NCBI GenBank assembly: GCA_913061495.1
Contig: CAJXVG010000004.1
Location: 1 to 56,154 of the forward strand
DNA length: 56,154 bases
Reading direction: 5' to 3'
DNA from: an uncultured Winogradskyella sp.
GTDB lineage: Bacteria > Bacteroidota > Bacteroidia > Flavobacteriales > Flavobacteriaceae
Shown: positions 26,437-35,319 of the stretch, piece after piece
Layout: each line of letters starts with the position of its first letter
Numbering within the stretch: position 1 is the stretch's first letter
The notes under the pieces: generated by a model
Seen by the model: the letters and a program-made list of their open reading frames with translations, nothing else
What the model was told of the DNA's origin: nothing
Database searches by the model: none
Position numbers and translations under genes: made by a program

Positions 26437-27525
26437 TTATTCAAAATAACTAAAAGTTTCTCCGTCCTTTATTTTTAGAAGAGTTTCGTAAATCAGTTTA
26501 ATTACGTTTTCAACATCATCTTTATGTACCATTTCTACCGTTGTATGCATATAGCGCAATGGTAAGGATATCAATGCTGAAGCTACACCACCATTGCTAT
26601 AAGCAAAAGCATCTGTATCGGTACCTGTTGCTCTAGATAAAGCTGCACGTTGAAAAGGTATTTTATTCTTATCGGCTGTATCTGTAATTAAATCACGTAA
26701 TTTTTGTTGTACTGCAGGTGCGTAGGCTACCACAGGACCTTTTCCTATTTCTGCATGACCTTGTTTCTTTTGGTCAATCATAGGAGTTGTTGTATCGTGA
26801 GTTACATCAGTAACAATTGCAACATTTGGTTTAATGGTTTCGGTAATCATTTGTGCACCTCTTAAACCAATTTCTTCTTGTACGGAATTGGTAATGTATA
26901 AACCAAATGGTAGCTCTTTCTTGTTTTCTTTTAATAAACGTGCTACCTCAGCAATCATAAAACCTCCCATACGGTTATCTAATGCTCTGCACACAAATTT
27001 ATCTTTATTCAAGATATGAAATTCATCAGGATAAGTAATTACACAACCTACGTGTACTCCCATTTCCTCAACTTCAGCTTTGTCTTTTGCACCAATATCT
27101 ATGCAAATATTATCTGGTTTTGGAGCATCTTCTTTCGATTTGTTTCTGGTGTGTATTGCAGGCCAACCAAAAACCCCTTTTACAATGCCATCTTTAGTGT
27201 GGATATTCACCACTTTACTTGGCGCTATTTGGTGGTCACTTCCTCCGTTTCTAACTACATAAAGCAATCCGTTATCTGAAATGTAATTCACATACCAAGA
27301 AATCTCATCCGCATGCCCTTCAATAACTACTTTAAACTCAGCTTTTGGGTTAATTACTGCAACAGCAGTACCATAAGTATCGGTTATAAATTCATCTGCA
27401 TAAGGTTTTAGATAGTCCATCCAAATTTTTTGCCCTTCCCATTCATAACCTGTTGGTGATGCATTATTTAAATATTTTTCTAAAAAGTCCATTGACTTTT
27501 TGTTCAATAATTCTTTTTTTGCCAT
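26437..27525 (-). CDS. M42 family metallopeptidase (glutamyl aminopeptidase / FrvX type)
   Basis: A 362-residue cytoplasmic aminopeptidase of the co-catalytic dinuclear-metal type that forms tetrahedral shells. Ligands are visible in IEGHADEI, in CRALDNRMGG (bridging Asp), in the catalytic pair VQEEIGLRGA, in VTDVTHD and in the late YMHTTVEM histidine. The length fits the family. Transcription ends at the hairpin 8 nt downstream. The gene is divergent from the DUF4294 gene with about 125 bp between starts. Confidence 0.92.
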   Translation of the reverse strand: MAKKELLNKKSMDFLEKYLNNASPTGYEWEGQKIWMDYLKPYADEFITDTYGTAVAVINPKAEFKVVIEGHADEISWYVNYISDNGLLYVVRNGGSDHQIAPSKVVNIHTKDGIVKGVFGWPAIHTRNKSKEDAPKPDNICIDIGAKDKAEVEEMGVHVGCVITYPDEFHILNKDKFVCRALDNRMGGFMIAEVARLLKENKKELPFGLYITNSVQEEIGLRGAQMITETIKPNVAIVTDVTHDTTTPMIDQKKQGHAEIGKGPVVAYAPAVQQKLRDLITDTADKNKIPFQRAALSRATGTDTDAFAYSNGGVASALISLPLRYMHTTVEMVHKDDVENVIKLIYETLLKIKDGETFSYFE

Positions 27526-27573
27526 TCTTTTATATTTTGCCCCTAAAATAATAATATTAATACGATTTTAAGG

Positions 27574-27601
27574 TTATAGGCTCTAATAATTGTTAATTTT
27601 G
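27574..27601 (+). promoter_or_regulatory. Candidate promoter of the DUF4294-hemolysin III operon
   Basis: TAATTTTG at 27594-27601 matches TAnnTTTG exactly, with TTA (27574-27576) 17 bp upstream in the -33 position. It lies 49 nt before the ATG at 27650 and supports that start over the earlier in-frame codon at 27590, which is inside the box. Confidence 0.5.
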
Positions 27602-27649
27602 AAACTGACAAAACCTATAGTTTGGAACGGTTTTGGAAGTAAAGTAAAC

Positions 27650-28330
27650 ATGAGATATTTAACCTGTATCATATTCTTCTTTACCTTGGCTATTTCGGCA
27701 CAAGAAGATCCTGTTGAGCAAGATTCCACAGCTACCGAATATATAATCATTGAGGGAGACTCCATACCAAGAATGACCATTGATTTAGATGAAGTACTTG
27801 TATTGCCCAATTTAAAATTTAAAGATAGGGAAGCACGTATCCGCTATATTATTTTAAGACGAAAAACACTTAAGGTTTATCCATATGCAAAACTAGCTGC
27901 GGAGCGGTTAGAAACATTACAAAAGCGTTTGGCAACCTTGGAGCGTAAGCGAGATAAACGACGATATTCTAAAGTAATCCAAAAATATATTGAAGATGAA
28001 TTTTCTGAAGAATTAAAGAAATTGACAAAGACCGAAGGACAGATTTTAGTAAAACTCATTCACAGACAAACCGGAAAAACCACATTCAATTTAATTAAAG
28101 AACTGAGAAGCGGCTGGCGTGCCTTTTGGTTTAATAGTACAGCGAGTCTTTTTAGTATTTCCTTGAAAGAAGAATTTAATCCGATTGAAGTTGAAGAAGA
28201 TTATCTCATAGAAGATATTTTACAACGTGCATTTCAAGACCGGAAGATTGATAGGCAAAAACCTGCTTTTGATATAGATTTTTATGCTTGTGTAGCAAAA
28301 TGGTCTGTTCCCAATAAATCAAAAAGCTAA
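27650..28330 (+). CDS. DUF4294 domain exported protein
   Basis: About 226 residues. A signal peptide (MRYLTCIIFFFTLAISAQ) is followed by a short beta region (IIIEGDSIP) and a long helical, highly basic domain (LETLQKRLATLERKRDKRR) typical of the Bacteroidota family DUF4294, which has no assigned function. The start at 27650 gives a clean signal peptide; the ATG-less extension upstream to 27590 overlaps the promoter. The hemolysin-III-family gene begins directly after its stop. Confidence 0.82.
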   Translation: MRYLTCIIFFFTLAISAQEDPVEQDSTATEYIIIEGDSIPRMTIDLDEVLVLPNLKFKDREARIRYIILRRKTLKVYPYAKLAAERLETLQKRLATLERKRDKRRYSKVIQKYIEDEFSEELKKLTKTEGQILVKLIHRQTGKTTFNLIKELRSGWRAFWFNSTASLFSISLKEEFNPIEVEEDYLIEDILQRAFQDRKIDRQKPAFDIDFYACVAKWSVPNKSKS

Positions 28331-28957
28331 ATGAGAGTTCAAACCAAGCTCGAAGAGCAACTTAACTCCTTAACACATGGCATTGGTGCGGTTTTAGGGA
28401 TTGCAGCACTGGTTTTACTCATTGTATTTTCGGATGCAACAAAACCTTGGAGTCTTTTTAGCGTAATAGTGTATGGAATTTCAATTATAGTTTTGTTTTT
28501 AGCTTCAACATTTTACCACAGTGTAAAAGGGGAGAAGCGTAGACATTATTTTAGAATAGTTGACCATATAAGTATTTATCTGTTAATAGCCGGAACTTAC
28601 ACTCCTGTTCTACTAATTGCCTTAAGGGATAGCTTGGGTTGGGAACTATTTTGGACAGTTTGGGGAATCGCTGCCTTTGGTTTGATTTTAAAACTTTTTT
28701 TTACTGGAAGATTTGAAATATTTTCTACGCTTTTATACCTCGTTATGGGTTGGCTAATTGTTTTCGATTATGCTAATGTAACAAATGCCATAGGCTCTGA
28801 TGGTATCTTTTGGTTAATATCAGGAGGTGCTTTTTATACAATTGGTATTATATTTTATGTATTTGAGCGTATTCCTTATAACCACGTCATTTGGCATTTA
28901 TTTGTTTTAGGTGGTGCTATTTGCCATTTTTTTATGATTTTTTGGCATGTGATTTAG
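28331..28957 (+). CDS. Hemolysin III family (PAQR/YqfA-like) membrane protein
   Basis: A 208-residue protein with seven predicted helices. Conserved PAQR features are the N-terminal LNSLTHGIG, ASTFYHSV, the DHISIYLLIAGTYTP segment and a final histidine pair near HVIWHLFVLGGAICHFF, which build a zinc site in this hydrolase-like fold. The haemolysin label comes from an old Bacillus study and may not reflect its role. Its ATG follows the DUF4294 stop directly, and its end overlaps the convergent DinB-like gene by 4 bp. Confidence 0.88.
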   Translation: MRVQTKLEEQLNSLTHGIGAVLGIAALVLLIVFSDATKPWSLFSVIVYGISIIVLFLASTFYHSVKGEKRRHYFRIVDHISIYLLIAGTYTPVLLIALRDSLGWELFWTVWGIAAFGLILKLFFTGRFEIFSTLLYLVMGWLIVFDYANVTNAIGSDGIFWLISGGAFYTIGIIFYVFERIPYNHVIWHLFVLGGAICHFFMIFWHVI

Positions 28958-29433
28958 TTTGAAGATTTTTTTGAACCAATCATCTTCTTCAAAATAACAA
29001 TCTGTCCCAAATGATAATGGGTATGTTCTATCAATCCTAAAATATTGCTCACATAAGTCCCATATTTCTTATTCACAAAATTGTCATTTAGTTTTTCGTC
29101 TGGAAACTGGGAAACAAGTTTAATAAAATACTCGGCTTCATTCCAAAGTGTATTAAGAAAGGATTCCCATTCTTTCTGTGATTTCAATGCAGGAAAATCG
29201 TAACTAAACTTATCCCTTATTAACAGTTCACCACCTTCAAACACAGAGGTAACGCCTTTTATAAAATAATGGATATGATAGGTGAGTGCTAAAATTGAAT
29301 TGCATCCTTCAATTTTATAAGTTGCGGTTTCTAATGAGATACCCGAAACAGAATCTTTGAAGTTAACAGCTGTCCAGTTTCCGCCAAAATAAACTTGATG
29401 TAAATGTTTTGCTAGCTGTTTTGAAGTAGGCAT
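28954..29433 (-). CDS. DinB-like four-helix metal-binding protein
   Basis: A 159-residue protein of the DinB/DUF1572-like fold. Three spaced histidines typical of this metal site appear in LALTYHIHYF and in the late EHTHYHLGQIVILKKM. Members are often thiol-dependent transferases or of unknown role. It overlaps the hemolysin III gene tail to tail and lies near the broken SRPBCC gene on the same strand, a frequent pairing in small-molecule response genes. Confidence 0.75.
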   Translation of the reverse strand: MPTSKQLAKHLHQVYFGGNWTAVNFKDSVSGISLETATYKIEGCNSILALTYHIHYFIKGVTSVFEGGELLIRDKFSYDFPALKSQKEWESFLNTLWNEAEYFIKLVSQFPDEKLNDNFVNKKYGTYVSNILGLIEHTHYHLGQIVILKKMIGSKKSSN

Positions 29434-29483
29434 TTTTCAAAATTTAATTTATGGCAATGTCTTATTAGCTTGTTTAGGGATTT

Positions 29484-29935
29484 TCAGGTAATTGATTGAT
29501 TCCGCATAAATTCAAAAGCTCCTAAACGAAGATTTATGCCATGCTCAAGATAAGCCTTCATGCAAGCCAAAAAATTTGCCCAACCCTCTGTATTGTTGCC
29601 AAACCATTTTAAATTGGTTTCGTTAAGTTCTTTTTCTTCTTCCGTAATTCTTACAACTACTGACTTATCTGCTTGTTCATCTAAACGAATTGTAACCGTT
29701 GTATCTGCATCCCAAACAAATGAGACTAGTTTATTTGGCTCAATTTTAATATTGTTAATTATGCTTTTATGCTCTGGGAATTCGGGCCACTTCCAAATTA
29801 TTTCTTTTCCTTCTTCAAGTCTTCCTGTGCTTTCAGAAATAAAAAATGATACATTTTTTGAGGGTTTACTAAACTTTCAAAAATTTCTTCTTTTGATTTT
29901 TGAATTTGTAAAGCTGCTTTAATTTTAAGTTTCAT
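29484..29935 (-). pseudogene. SRPBCC/AHSA1-domain gene with a one-base frameshift
   Basis: Minus-strand translation from the ATG at 29935 gives MKLKIKAALQIQKSKEEIFE..QKMYHF and then leaves frame in a run of six T (29846-29841), meeting a stop about 17 codons on. Adding one T restores an open frame (..YHFFISESTGRLEEGKE) to the TGA at 29484-29486, a total of 150 residues. The restored protein has the START-like AHSA1 pattern (FFISESTGR-EGK near the N-terminus, WKWPEFPEH, FVWD, the final helix GWANFLACMKAYLE). The break is either a true frameshift or a homopolymer sequencing error; codon use on both sides looks intact. Confidence 0.85.
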
Positions 29936-29956
29936 TTACAGTTGTTTTTTTAAGAC

Positions 29957-30385
29957 CTATGGTCTAATCATGTCTTCATACTCATAAAAAAAAGCTTCAA
30001 ATTTGCTCATCTTTTTGTTAAAAAACTCCATAACATCTCGCCATGTGTTTTTATTGTGAATAGAAACTTTTTGCATTAATGGTACATAGATTCGGGAGAT
30101 TTCTTTACCATTTTCCAAAAAGTATTCTTCTTCATAAATGGCATTTGGTAGGTATTCGCTTTTTAAAATACTTTTTAAAGCTACTAATTTTTCCCAAGAA
30201 TTGATACGATTTTCTAAATCATCTTCGAGATCTAGAGCTACTAAAGCAGATTTTGTATCAAAATGAAACTTAAAAGAGAATCCTTTTATCTTAGTATCAT
30301 ACAGAATCCATTTTCTTGGAAAAGACTTTCCGAAACTAGTCCAAAATTCTTGGCGTAATTGTCTTGATTCTTCTTTAGAAAACAT
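29957..30385 (-). CDS. DUF4268 domain protein
   Basis: About 142 residues from MFSKEESRQLRQEFW. The aromatic-rich pattern (EFWTSFGKSFPRKW, GFSFKFHFD, WRDVMEFFNKKM) matches DUF4268, a domain also found fused to restriction or nuclease-like proteins but here alone. I start at 30385, one base after the ZIP gene stop, and not at the ATG at 30403 that would overlap that gene. It is second in an operon with the ZIP transporter. Function unknown. Confidence 0.75.
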   Translation of the reverse strand: MFSKEESRQLRQEFWTSFGKSFPRKWILYDTKIKGFSFKFHFDTKSALVALDLEDDLENRINSWEKLVALKSILKSEYLPNAIYEEEYFLENGKEISRIYVPLMQKVSIHNKNTWRDVMEFFNKKMSKFEAFFYEYEDMIRP

Positions 30386-30386
30386 A

Positions 30387-31061
30387 TTAAATATAATAAG
30401 CAATTATAACTCCTAAGCAAATTGCTACTAATTTAGATAAATTAAATTTATGGCCTTCACCAGCTTCAAACAATATAGTAGTGGAAATATGTAAAAATAT
30501 GCCTATTACAAGTGCGTTTATTACATCAATATAATCTGCAATGAAAAGATTGTTATTGGATATATATGTACCAAGAGGAGTCATTAAACCAAAAACTAGT
30601 AAAAATCCGAAGATTTTTACCTTCCCATAATTAGATTGTAATAAAAATGCTGTAATTAAAGCTGCAATAGGGATTTTATGAATTAAAACACCATAAACCA
30701 TATCGTTATGCTGATGAATTGGAAATCCCTCTAAAAAGCTATGGATACATAAGCTTACAAAGAGTAACCAAGGAAAATGTGTGTTTTCCTTGCTAATGTG
30801 CACGTGGCCATGTTCAGCTCCTTTTGAGAAAAATTCTAAAATAATTTGAAGCAAAATACCAGCCATTATATAAACACCACTTTTTTTAGCTTCTAAGTGC
30901 TCATACACCTCAGGCAGTAAATCAAACAAAGTTAATGCTAATAAAAAAGCACCACTAAAAGACAACAGTAGTTTTGAATATTGGGATTTTTGTTTTTTTG
31001 TGATATAGGCAATGGCAATACCAATAATTATAGCATATATGGGAAATAAATAGTTATTCAT
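30387..31061 (-). CDS. ZIP family divalent metal transporter
   Basis: A 224-residue protein with about eight helices. Helix 4 carries the metal-site residues in LCIHSFLEGFPI and helix 5 HKIPIAALITAF, the ZIP signature histidines and glutamate. A histidine-rich loop (GAEHGHVHISKENTH) precedes helix 4, as in zinc/iron importers. GAFLLALTLFDLLPE is the usual helix-2 segment. The methyltransferase gene upstream ends 9 bp before it, so they may be cotranscribed. Metal specificity is not predictable. Confidence 0.88.
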   Translation of the reverse strand: MNNYLFPIYAIIIGIAIAYITKKQKSQYSKLLLSFSGAFLLALTLFDLLPEVYEHLEAKKSGVYIMAGILLQIILEFFSKGAEHGHVHISKENTHFPWLLFVSLCIHSFLEGFPIHQHNDMVYGVLIHKIPIAALITAFLLQSNYGKVKIFGFLLVFGLMTPLGTYISNNNLFIADYIDVINALVIGIFLHISTTILFEAGEGHKFNLSKLVAICLGVIIAYYI

Positions 31062-31070
31062 GCGTTCAAT

Positions 31071-31802
31071 TTACTTAAAAATCAATATCAAACGTTCAGA
31101 ATGTTTTGTATCGAATTTCCGTAATTTATAATCTCCAAATACATCTAACAAATAGACTCCTGCTTTTTCAAACAAAATTTCAAAATCTTTTAAAGTCAAA
31201 GCTTTTACCCGTTCTTGAAATTCAAAATGTTCTCCTTCAATTTCAAAATTGATGTCTTTGATAATATAGCCATTTTCAACTTTTCGTTTTTGATGGAAGT
31301 CTATACCTTGAACTGTCTTTACATTTTCAGCCACTAAGTTTTCAATGACATAATTGACATTCATAAAGTCTATGACACCAAACCCAAATTCGTTTAGTTC
31401 TGTTTGTATTGCCTTAATTGTTTTTAGGTTACAGTCATCAGAATCAAAATAACCAAAACTGGTAAATAGGTTGAAAACTGCATCAAACTTTTTTGGGTAA
31501 GGTTTTGTCATATCATGCACGTCAAACTTCAAGGTTTCGTTTTCGTATTGTTTGGCATGTGCAATGCTCTGTTCAGATAAATCTACACCAGTTACATTAA
31601 AACCTAAAGAGTTTAGATATACCGAATGCCTACCTTTTCCACAGGCTAAATCGAGTATTTTACCGTGCTCTGGTATGTTTAAATAATTGGTAAGATTATC
31701 CATAAACACTTGTGCTTCAGAATAATCTCTGTCTTTGTAAAGTATGTGGTAGTACGGAGTGTCAAACCACGATGCGTACCACTGTTTGGTTTGTTGAGTC
31801 AT
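31071..31802 (-). CDS. Class I SAM-dependent methyltransferase
   Basis: About 243 residues from MTQQTKQWYASWFD. The SAM-binding motif I is ILDLACGKGRHS, followed by VTGVDLSEQSI (motif II) and FDAVFNLFTSFGYF (post-II). The N-terminal WYASWFDTPYYHILYKDRD is typical of a common flavobacterial methyltransferase of unknown substrate. I choose 31802 over the ATG at 31829, which adds a poorly conserved stretch. It is the first gene of the group leading to the ZIP gene. Confidence 0.87.
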   Translation of the reverse strand: MTQQTKQWYASWFDTPYYHILYKDRDYSEAQVFMDNLTNYLNIPEHGKILDLACGKGRHSVYLNSLGFNVTGVDLSEQSIAHAKQYENETLKFDVHDMTKPYPKKFDAVFNLFTSFGYFDSDDCNLKTIKAIQTELNEFGFGVIDFMNVNYVIENLVAENVKTVQGIDFHQKRKVENGYIIKDINFEIEGEHFEFQERVKALTLKDFEILFEKAGVYLLDVFGDYKLRKFDTKHSERLILIFK

Positions 31803-31907
31803 AGTATATATTGTCCTTCGACTTGGCAAAAATACTGTATTTTTGTAATCTATTTGCTCGCTAAGCGAGATTTGAAGATTATAAGGCCTATAAAAATAAT
31901 ATGCCTA

Positions 31908-31937
31908 TTACAAATGTTTCTCTCTCAGTTAACTTTG
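31908..31937 (+). promoter_or_regulatory. Candidate promoter of the THUMP methyltransferase gene
   Basis: TAACTTTG at 31930-31937 matches TAnnTTTG exactly, with TTA (31908-31910) 19 bp upstream. It lies 18 nt before the start at 31956, a short leader typical of this phylum. Confidence 0.5.
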
Positions 31938-31955
31938 AGAACTTTTATTTAATTT

Positions 31956-33113
31956 ATGGACGATAATTTTAAGATGGTAGCCAAAACTCTATTTGGCTTT
32001 GAAGATGTTTTAGCAAAGGAATTGACACAACTTGGTGCAATGGATGTTGAAAAAGGTGTACGAAACGTAAGTTTTGTCGGAGACAAGGGCTTTATGTATA
32101 AAGCTAACCTTGGTATTAGGACGGCAATAAAAATCTTAAAGCCAATTAAATCTTTTAGAGTTGCCAGAGAAGAAGATCTATATAAAAACGTAAAGAATAT
32201 TAAATGGGAAAACTATCTTAAACCTACAGGGTCATTGGCTGTGGACGCAACTGTAAACCACAGTGTATTTACCCACTCACAGTACACAGCGTTAAAGACT
32301 AAGGATGCCATTGTAGATCGTTTTAGAGAAAACGATGGAACTAGACCAGACGTTGATTTACGTTTTCCAGATTTAAAAATAAATGTACATATAGATCGTC
32401 AACGTTGTACTATTTCGCTAGATACTTCAGGCGAATCTTTGCATAGGCGTGGTTATAAAACCGCAACTAATATTGCTCCCATAAATGAAGTTTTAGCTGC
32501 TGGTTTAATTATGATGAGCGGATGGGATGGACAAACGGATTTTATGGATCCGATGTGTGGTAGTGGTACAATTTTAGCCGAAGCTGCAATGATAGCATGC
32601 AATATTCCACCAAATTTGATGCGAAAGGAATTTGCTTTTGAAAGATGGAGCGATTGGGATGTGGATTTATTTGAAAAAATAGAAGAATCCCTTTTGAAAA
32701 AAACCCGTGATTTTCATTACAAAATTCTGGGTTATGATAAATCTCCGTCTGCTGTGGCAAAAGCAAAAAAAAATATTAAAAATGCACATTTAGATGAGTT
32801 TATCCATATTCAACATGAAGATTTTTTTAAAACTCAAAAAGCTGGTGAGGATAAATTGCATATGGTTTTCAATCCGCCTTATGGTGAGCGTTTAGAGAAT
32901 TTAAATGTCGAAGAATTTTATGGAAATATTGGCTCTACATTAAAACATGGTTATCCAAATACAAATGCGTGGTTAGTGACATCCAATCTAGAGGCTTTAA
33001 AGTTTGTGGGATTACGTCCTTCTCGAAAAATAAAGGTATTCAATGCTAAACTTGAAGCACGATTGGTGAAGTACGAAATGTACGAAGGTAGTAGAAAAGC
33101 AAAAAAACAGTAG
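31956..33113 (+). CDS. THUMP-domain class I RNA methyltransferase (RlmL N-half type)
   Basis: A 385-residue protein. An N-terminal ferredoxin-like/THUMP region (about 1-160) binds RNA; the Rossmann domain has DPMCGSGTILAEAA (motif I) and the N2-guanine/N6-adenine catalytic motif FNPPYGERL. This is the layout of 23S rRNA m2G2445 methyltransferase (RlmL N-terminal half, also called YpsC in Bacillus). Single-gene unit with its own promoter. The rRNA position is inferred from the family. Confidence 0.9.
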   Translation: MDDNFKMVAKTLFGFEDVLAKELTQLGAMDVEKGVRNVSFVGDKGFMYKANLGIRTAIKILKPIKSFRVAREEDLYKNVKNIKWENYLKPTGSLAVDATVNHSVFTHSQYTALKTKDAIVDRFRENDGTRPDVDLRFPDLKINVHIDRQRCTISLDTSGESLHRRGYKTATNIAPINEVLAAGLIMMSGWDGQTDFMDPMCGSGTILAEAAMIACNIPPNLMRKEFAFERWSDWDVDLFEKIEESLLKKTRDFHYKILGYDKSPSAVAKAKKNIKNAHLDEFIHIQHEDFFKTQKAGEDKLHMVFNPPYGERLENLNVEEFYGNIGSTLKHGYPNTNAWLVTSNLEALKFVGLRPSRKIKVFNAKLEARLVKYEMYEGSRKAKKQ

Positions 33114-33150
33114 TTATCTTTTGGGTTTTTAATATATTCAAATGGTTAAA

Positions 33151-33627
33151 TTAACCATTCAATTCCTCTAATTTTAAATTATAATCGTACTGCAAATCTT
33201 CATGCATTGCACTGATTTTCTTTTTAATTGAAATGATTTGTCGCTCGTATAAATTACTGAGTGTTTTGTTTCTGTGTATAGAAGGTTTAATATCATTTAA
33301 CCGTTCGCAAAAGTAAAGGAGGAGTTCTATTTCGGTCGATTTTTTTAAGGAATAGCGACTGTATGTTCTTATTTGTCTCAGAATTTTACGAATGGTTTTT
33401 TTCATATAAAAATAACTATCCGTATTTATACCCTCAAACATCTCATCTAAAGTAGATTTTACACTTGCAATGTAGCTATCTTCATCGTGAGCTTCAAACA
33501 ACAAATAGGTGAGTAGTGCTTTGTTTTCTTTTTTAAACTTACCCAAGCGCAAGCATAACTCCAATAGGTCTTCTTTAGAATGGTGTTTTAACTCTTTTTT
33601 AATAGCAACTATAGATTCAATTTTCAT
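33151..33627 (-). CDS. Helical conserved hypothetical protein
   Basis: A 158-residue, almost entirely helical, basic protein with no signal peptide or membrane helix. I do not recognise a family; the repeated aromatic-basic pattern (YMKKTIRKILRQIRTYSRYS) suggests a helical bundle. It starts 5 nt after the stop of the large methyltransferase gene, so the two are an operon and may act together. Confidence 0.7.
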   Translation of the reverse strand: MKIESIVAIKKELKHHSKEDLLELCLRLGKFKKENKALLTYLLFEAHDEDSYIASVKSTLDEMFEGINTDSYFYMKKTIRKILRQIRTYSRYSLKKSTEIELLLYFCERLNDIKPSIHRNKTLSNLYERQIISIKKKISAMHEDLQYDYNLKLEELNG

Positions 33628-33632
33628 ATGAA

Positions 33633-35243
33633 TTAGCGTTTTCCTTTTAAAAGATTAATACTTACCGTAGCTAATTCGTTATCAGGAAACCTCGCGAAGT
33701 GTTTTTCAACAGGCTGTAAGCCTGCCTTTTTTGCCATTGACTTAAATACATCTATCTCAACAATGTATTGGTCGCTATAACCATGCGTAGCATCGTAAGC
33801 TGTGGCTGCTGTTTTACCAATATTTTTAGCTGTTAATGTTGGGTTTATGGTGTGTAGCTCTATGATGAGCAGCCCAAATTTTTCAACATAAGGTTTCCAT
33901 TTTTCCAAATGTTCTAAAAGGGAGGCTTCAACATGATTGTTTGCTAATCTTTTTCCTTTTGAAGCATAAGCACCTGAAGAAGAGCTTACGAAATCATATT
34001 CTTTTTTTGGCGCTTCCCAAATTCTGTTATGATCTAAAAACGTTCGGACGTTTAGTAAATCATGAAGCGCAATGTTGTAATCTTCCTTTAAATCTGCAGC
34101 CAATAAATCAGGGTTGCCAATATCTCCCCAAATTACTTTTGCCCATATATCTGCTTTTATAAGATTGGCTCGTGTAACATGTAATGCAGCTTTGTTAAAA
34201 TCTGCTCCAACCAAAAACAAGGGATGGTCGTCTAATAACTTTCCGCGTAAGGTTTGTTTCTCAATCACATTAAAAATGTGTTCAATAAACGCTCCGTTGC
34301 CACAACCCATATCTAAAATCCCTTTTGGTTGCTCATCTATTGGCTTGTTAAATAGGTCAATAATCACTTCATCAATAACCTTAAAATAGGTAGCATGTGC
34401 GCCACCACTTCCCCAAACATTCATTTCTCGATGGACATGTTTTTCAGTTTGTTCTGGCGAATCAGTTTTTAAAATTAAAGGATTACCAAAAATCAGTTCG
34501 TCTAACTGTAAAAAAGTGGGTATATATGAAACTGTTACTCCGTATGCACTAGCACGCTTAGCAAAAAACAATCCTTCATCCGTAAACTGATAAGTGTTTT
34601 TTCTTTTTGTAAACCAACCTAAATGTGCCAAAAAATCTAAAATCTTTTTAAAGCTTTCGGGATTTTTATGATATTCTTCTGCCGTAAAAGAAGCTTCCAT
34701 AAAATATTTATGAAATAAACCGTTGACACCCAAGAGTACTATAATTGGTGCAGCAATAACACCTTCAATATGTTTTAGTATTTGAAATTCTATTGAGTTT
34801 TCATCAGAAATATCTAACCCATATTTGTTTTCAAAGGTTTTAAAAATCCGTTCTAAAACAATAAAAGCATCTGTACTTATAATTTTTTCAGTTGCAAACT
34901 GATCTGAATATTTTAAAAGTCTAACGCCTTCTTCATAAAGGTTTACAAGAGAAAATGCCTTTTCACTTTTTTTGTTGGTTTTATATGTAACTGAATTAGC
35001 CTTATTATCTAAATGCTGATTTAACCAACCTTGAGAACATAATACACGTAATGCTACATTTAAGTAACCCTCATTAGCGCTGAAGATTTTTGATAGATTG
35101 TGTAGCTCAACTGTTTCATGTTTTAAAATATAGTCTAAAATCCCTTTTTTATGTAAAGAAAAAGCTGAAGTTGCTGTAGCTATGCCATCTAGATGCCTAA
35201 ATATGGTAGCTCTAAGTATGGATTTATCAGATTTTGTAAGCAT
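33633..35243 (-). CDS. Large SAM-dependent methyltransferase with N-terminal winged-helix region
   Basis: A 536-residue protein. Residues 1 to about 240 look like two O-methyltransferase-type dimerisation/winged-helix units (KKGILDYILKH..LRVLCSQGWL and FLAHLGWFTKRKNTYQFTDEG). The C-terminal domain has the SAM motif ILDMGCGNGAFIEHI near residue 310 and FLVGADFNKAAL. The overall size and the long substrate region recall methyltransferases of polyketide assembly (AprA-related), but no polyketide genes are near, so a small-molecule substrate is only inferred. First gene of a two-gene operon; a terminator lies just upstream. Confidence 0.75.
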   Translation of the reverse strand: MLTKSDKSILRATIFRHLDGIATATSAFSLHKKGILDYILKHETVELHNLSKIFSANEGYLNVALRVLCSQGWLNQHLDNKANSVTYKTNKKSEKAFSLVNLYEEGVRLLKYSDQFATEKIISTDAFIVLERIFKTFENKYGLDISDENSIEFQILKHIEGVIAAPIIVLLGVNGLFHKYFMEASFTAEEYHKNPESFKKILDFLAHLGWFTKRKNTYQFTDEGLFFAKRASAYGVTVSYIPTFLQLDELIFGNPLILKTDSPEQTEKHVHREMNVWGSGGAHATYFKVIDEVIIDLFNKPIDEQPKGILDMGCGNGAFIEHIFNVIEKQTLRGKLLDDHPLFLVGADFNKAALHVTRANLIKADIWAKVIWGDIGNPDLLAADLKEDYNIALHDLLNVRTFLDHNRIWEAPKKEYDFVSSSSGAYASKGKRLANNHVEASLLEHLEKWKPYVEKFGLLIIELHTINPTLTAKNIGKTAATAYDATHGYSDQYIVEIDVFKSMAKKAGLQPVEKHFARFPDNELATVSINLLKGKR

Positions 35244-35268
35244 ACACTTTTGGTTTGATATAAATATA

Positions 35269-35298
35269 AAAAAACCATCGGTTAGACGATGGTTTTTT
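35269..35298 (-). terminator. Bidirectional-type terminator after the E1 gene
   Basis: CCATCG (35275-35280) pairs with CGATGG (35287-35292) around a 6-nt loop, and flanking A and T runs extend the stem and supply the U-tract on either strand. It lies 21 bp past the stop of the fused E1 gene, the most likely transcript to end here. Confidence 0.85.
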
Positions 35299-35319
35299 GA
35301 ATTAAAATAAGTGTTACGA

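Noticed and set aside
29560-29922. 120-codon plus-strand frame
   Set aside because: It is the antisense of the frameshifted SRPBCC gene, whose minus-strand reading gives a recognisable domain.
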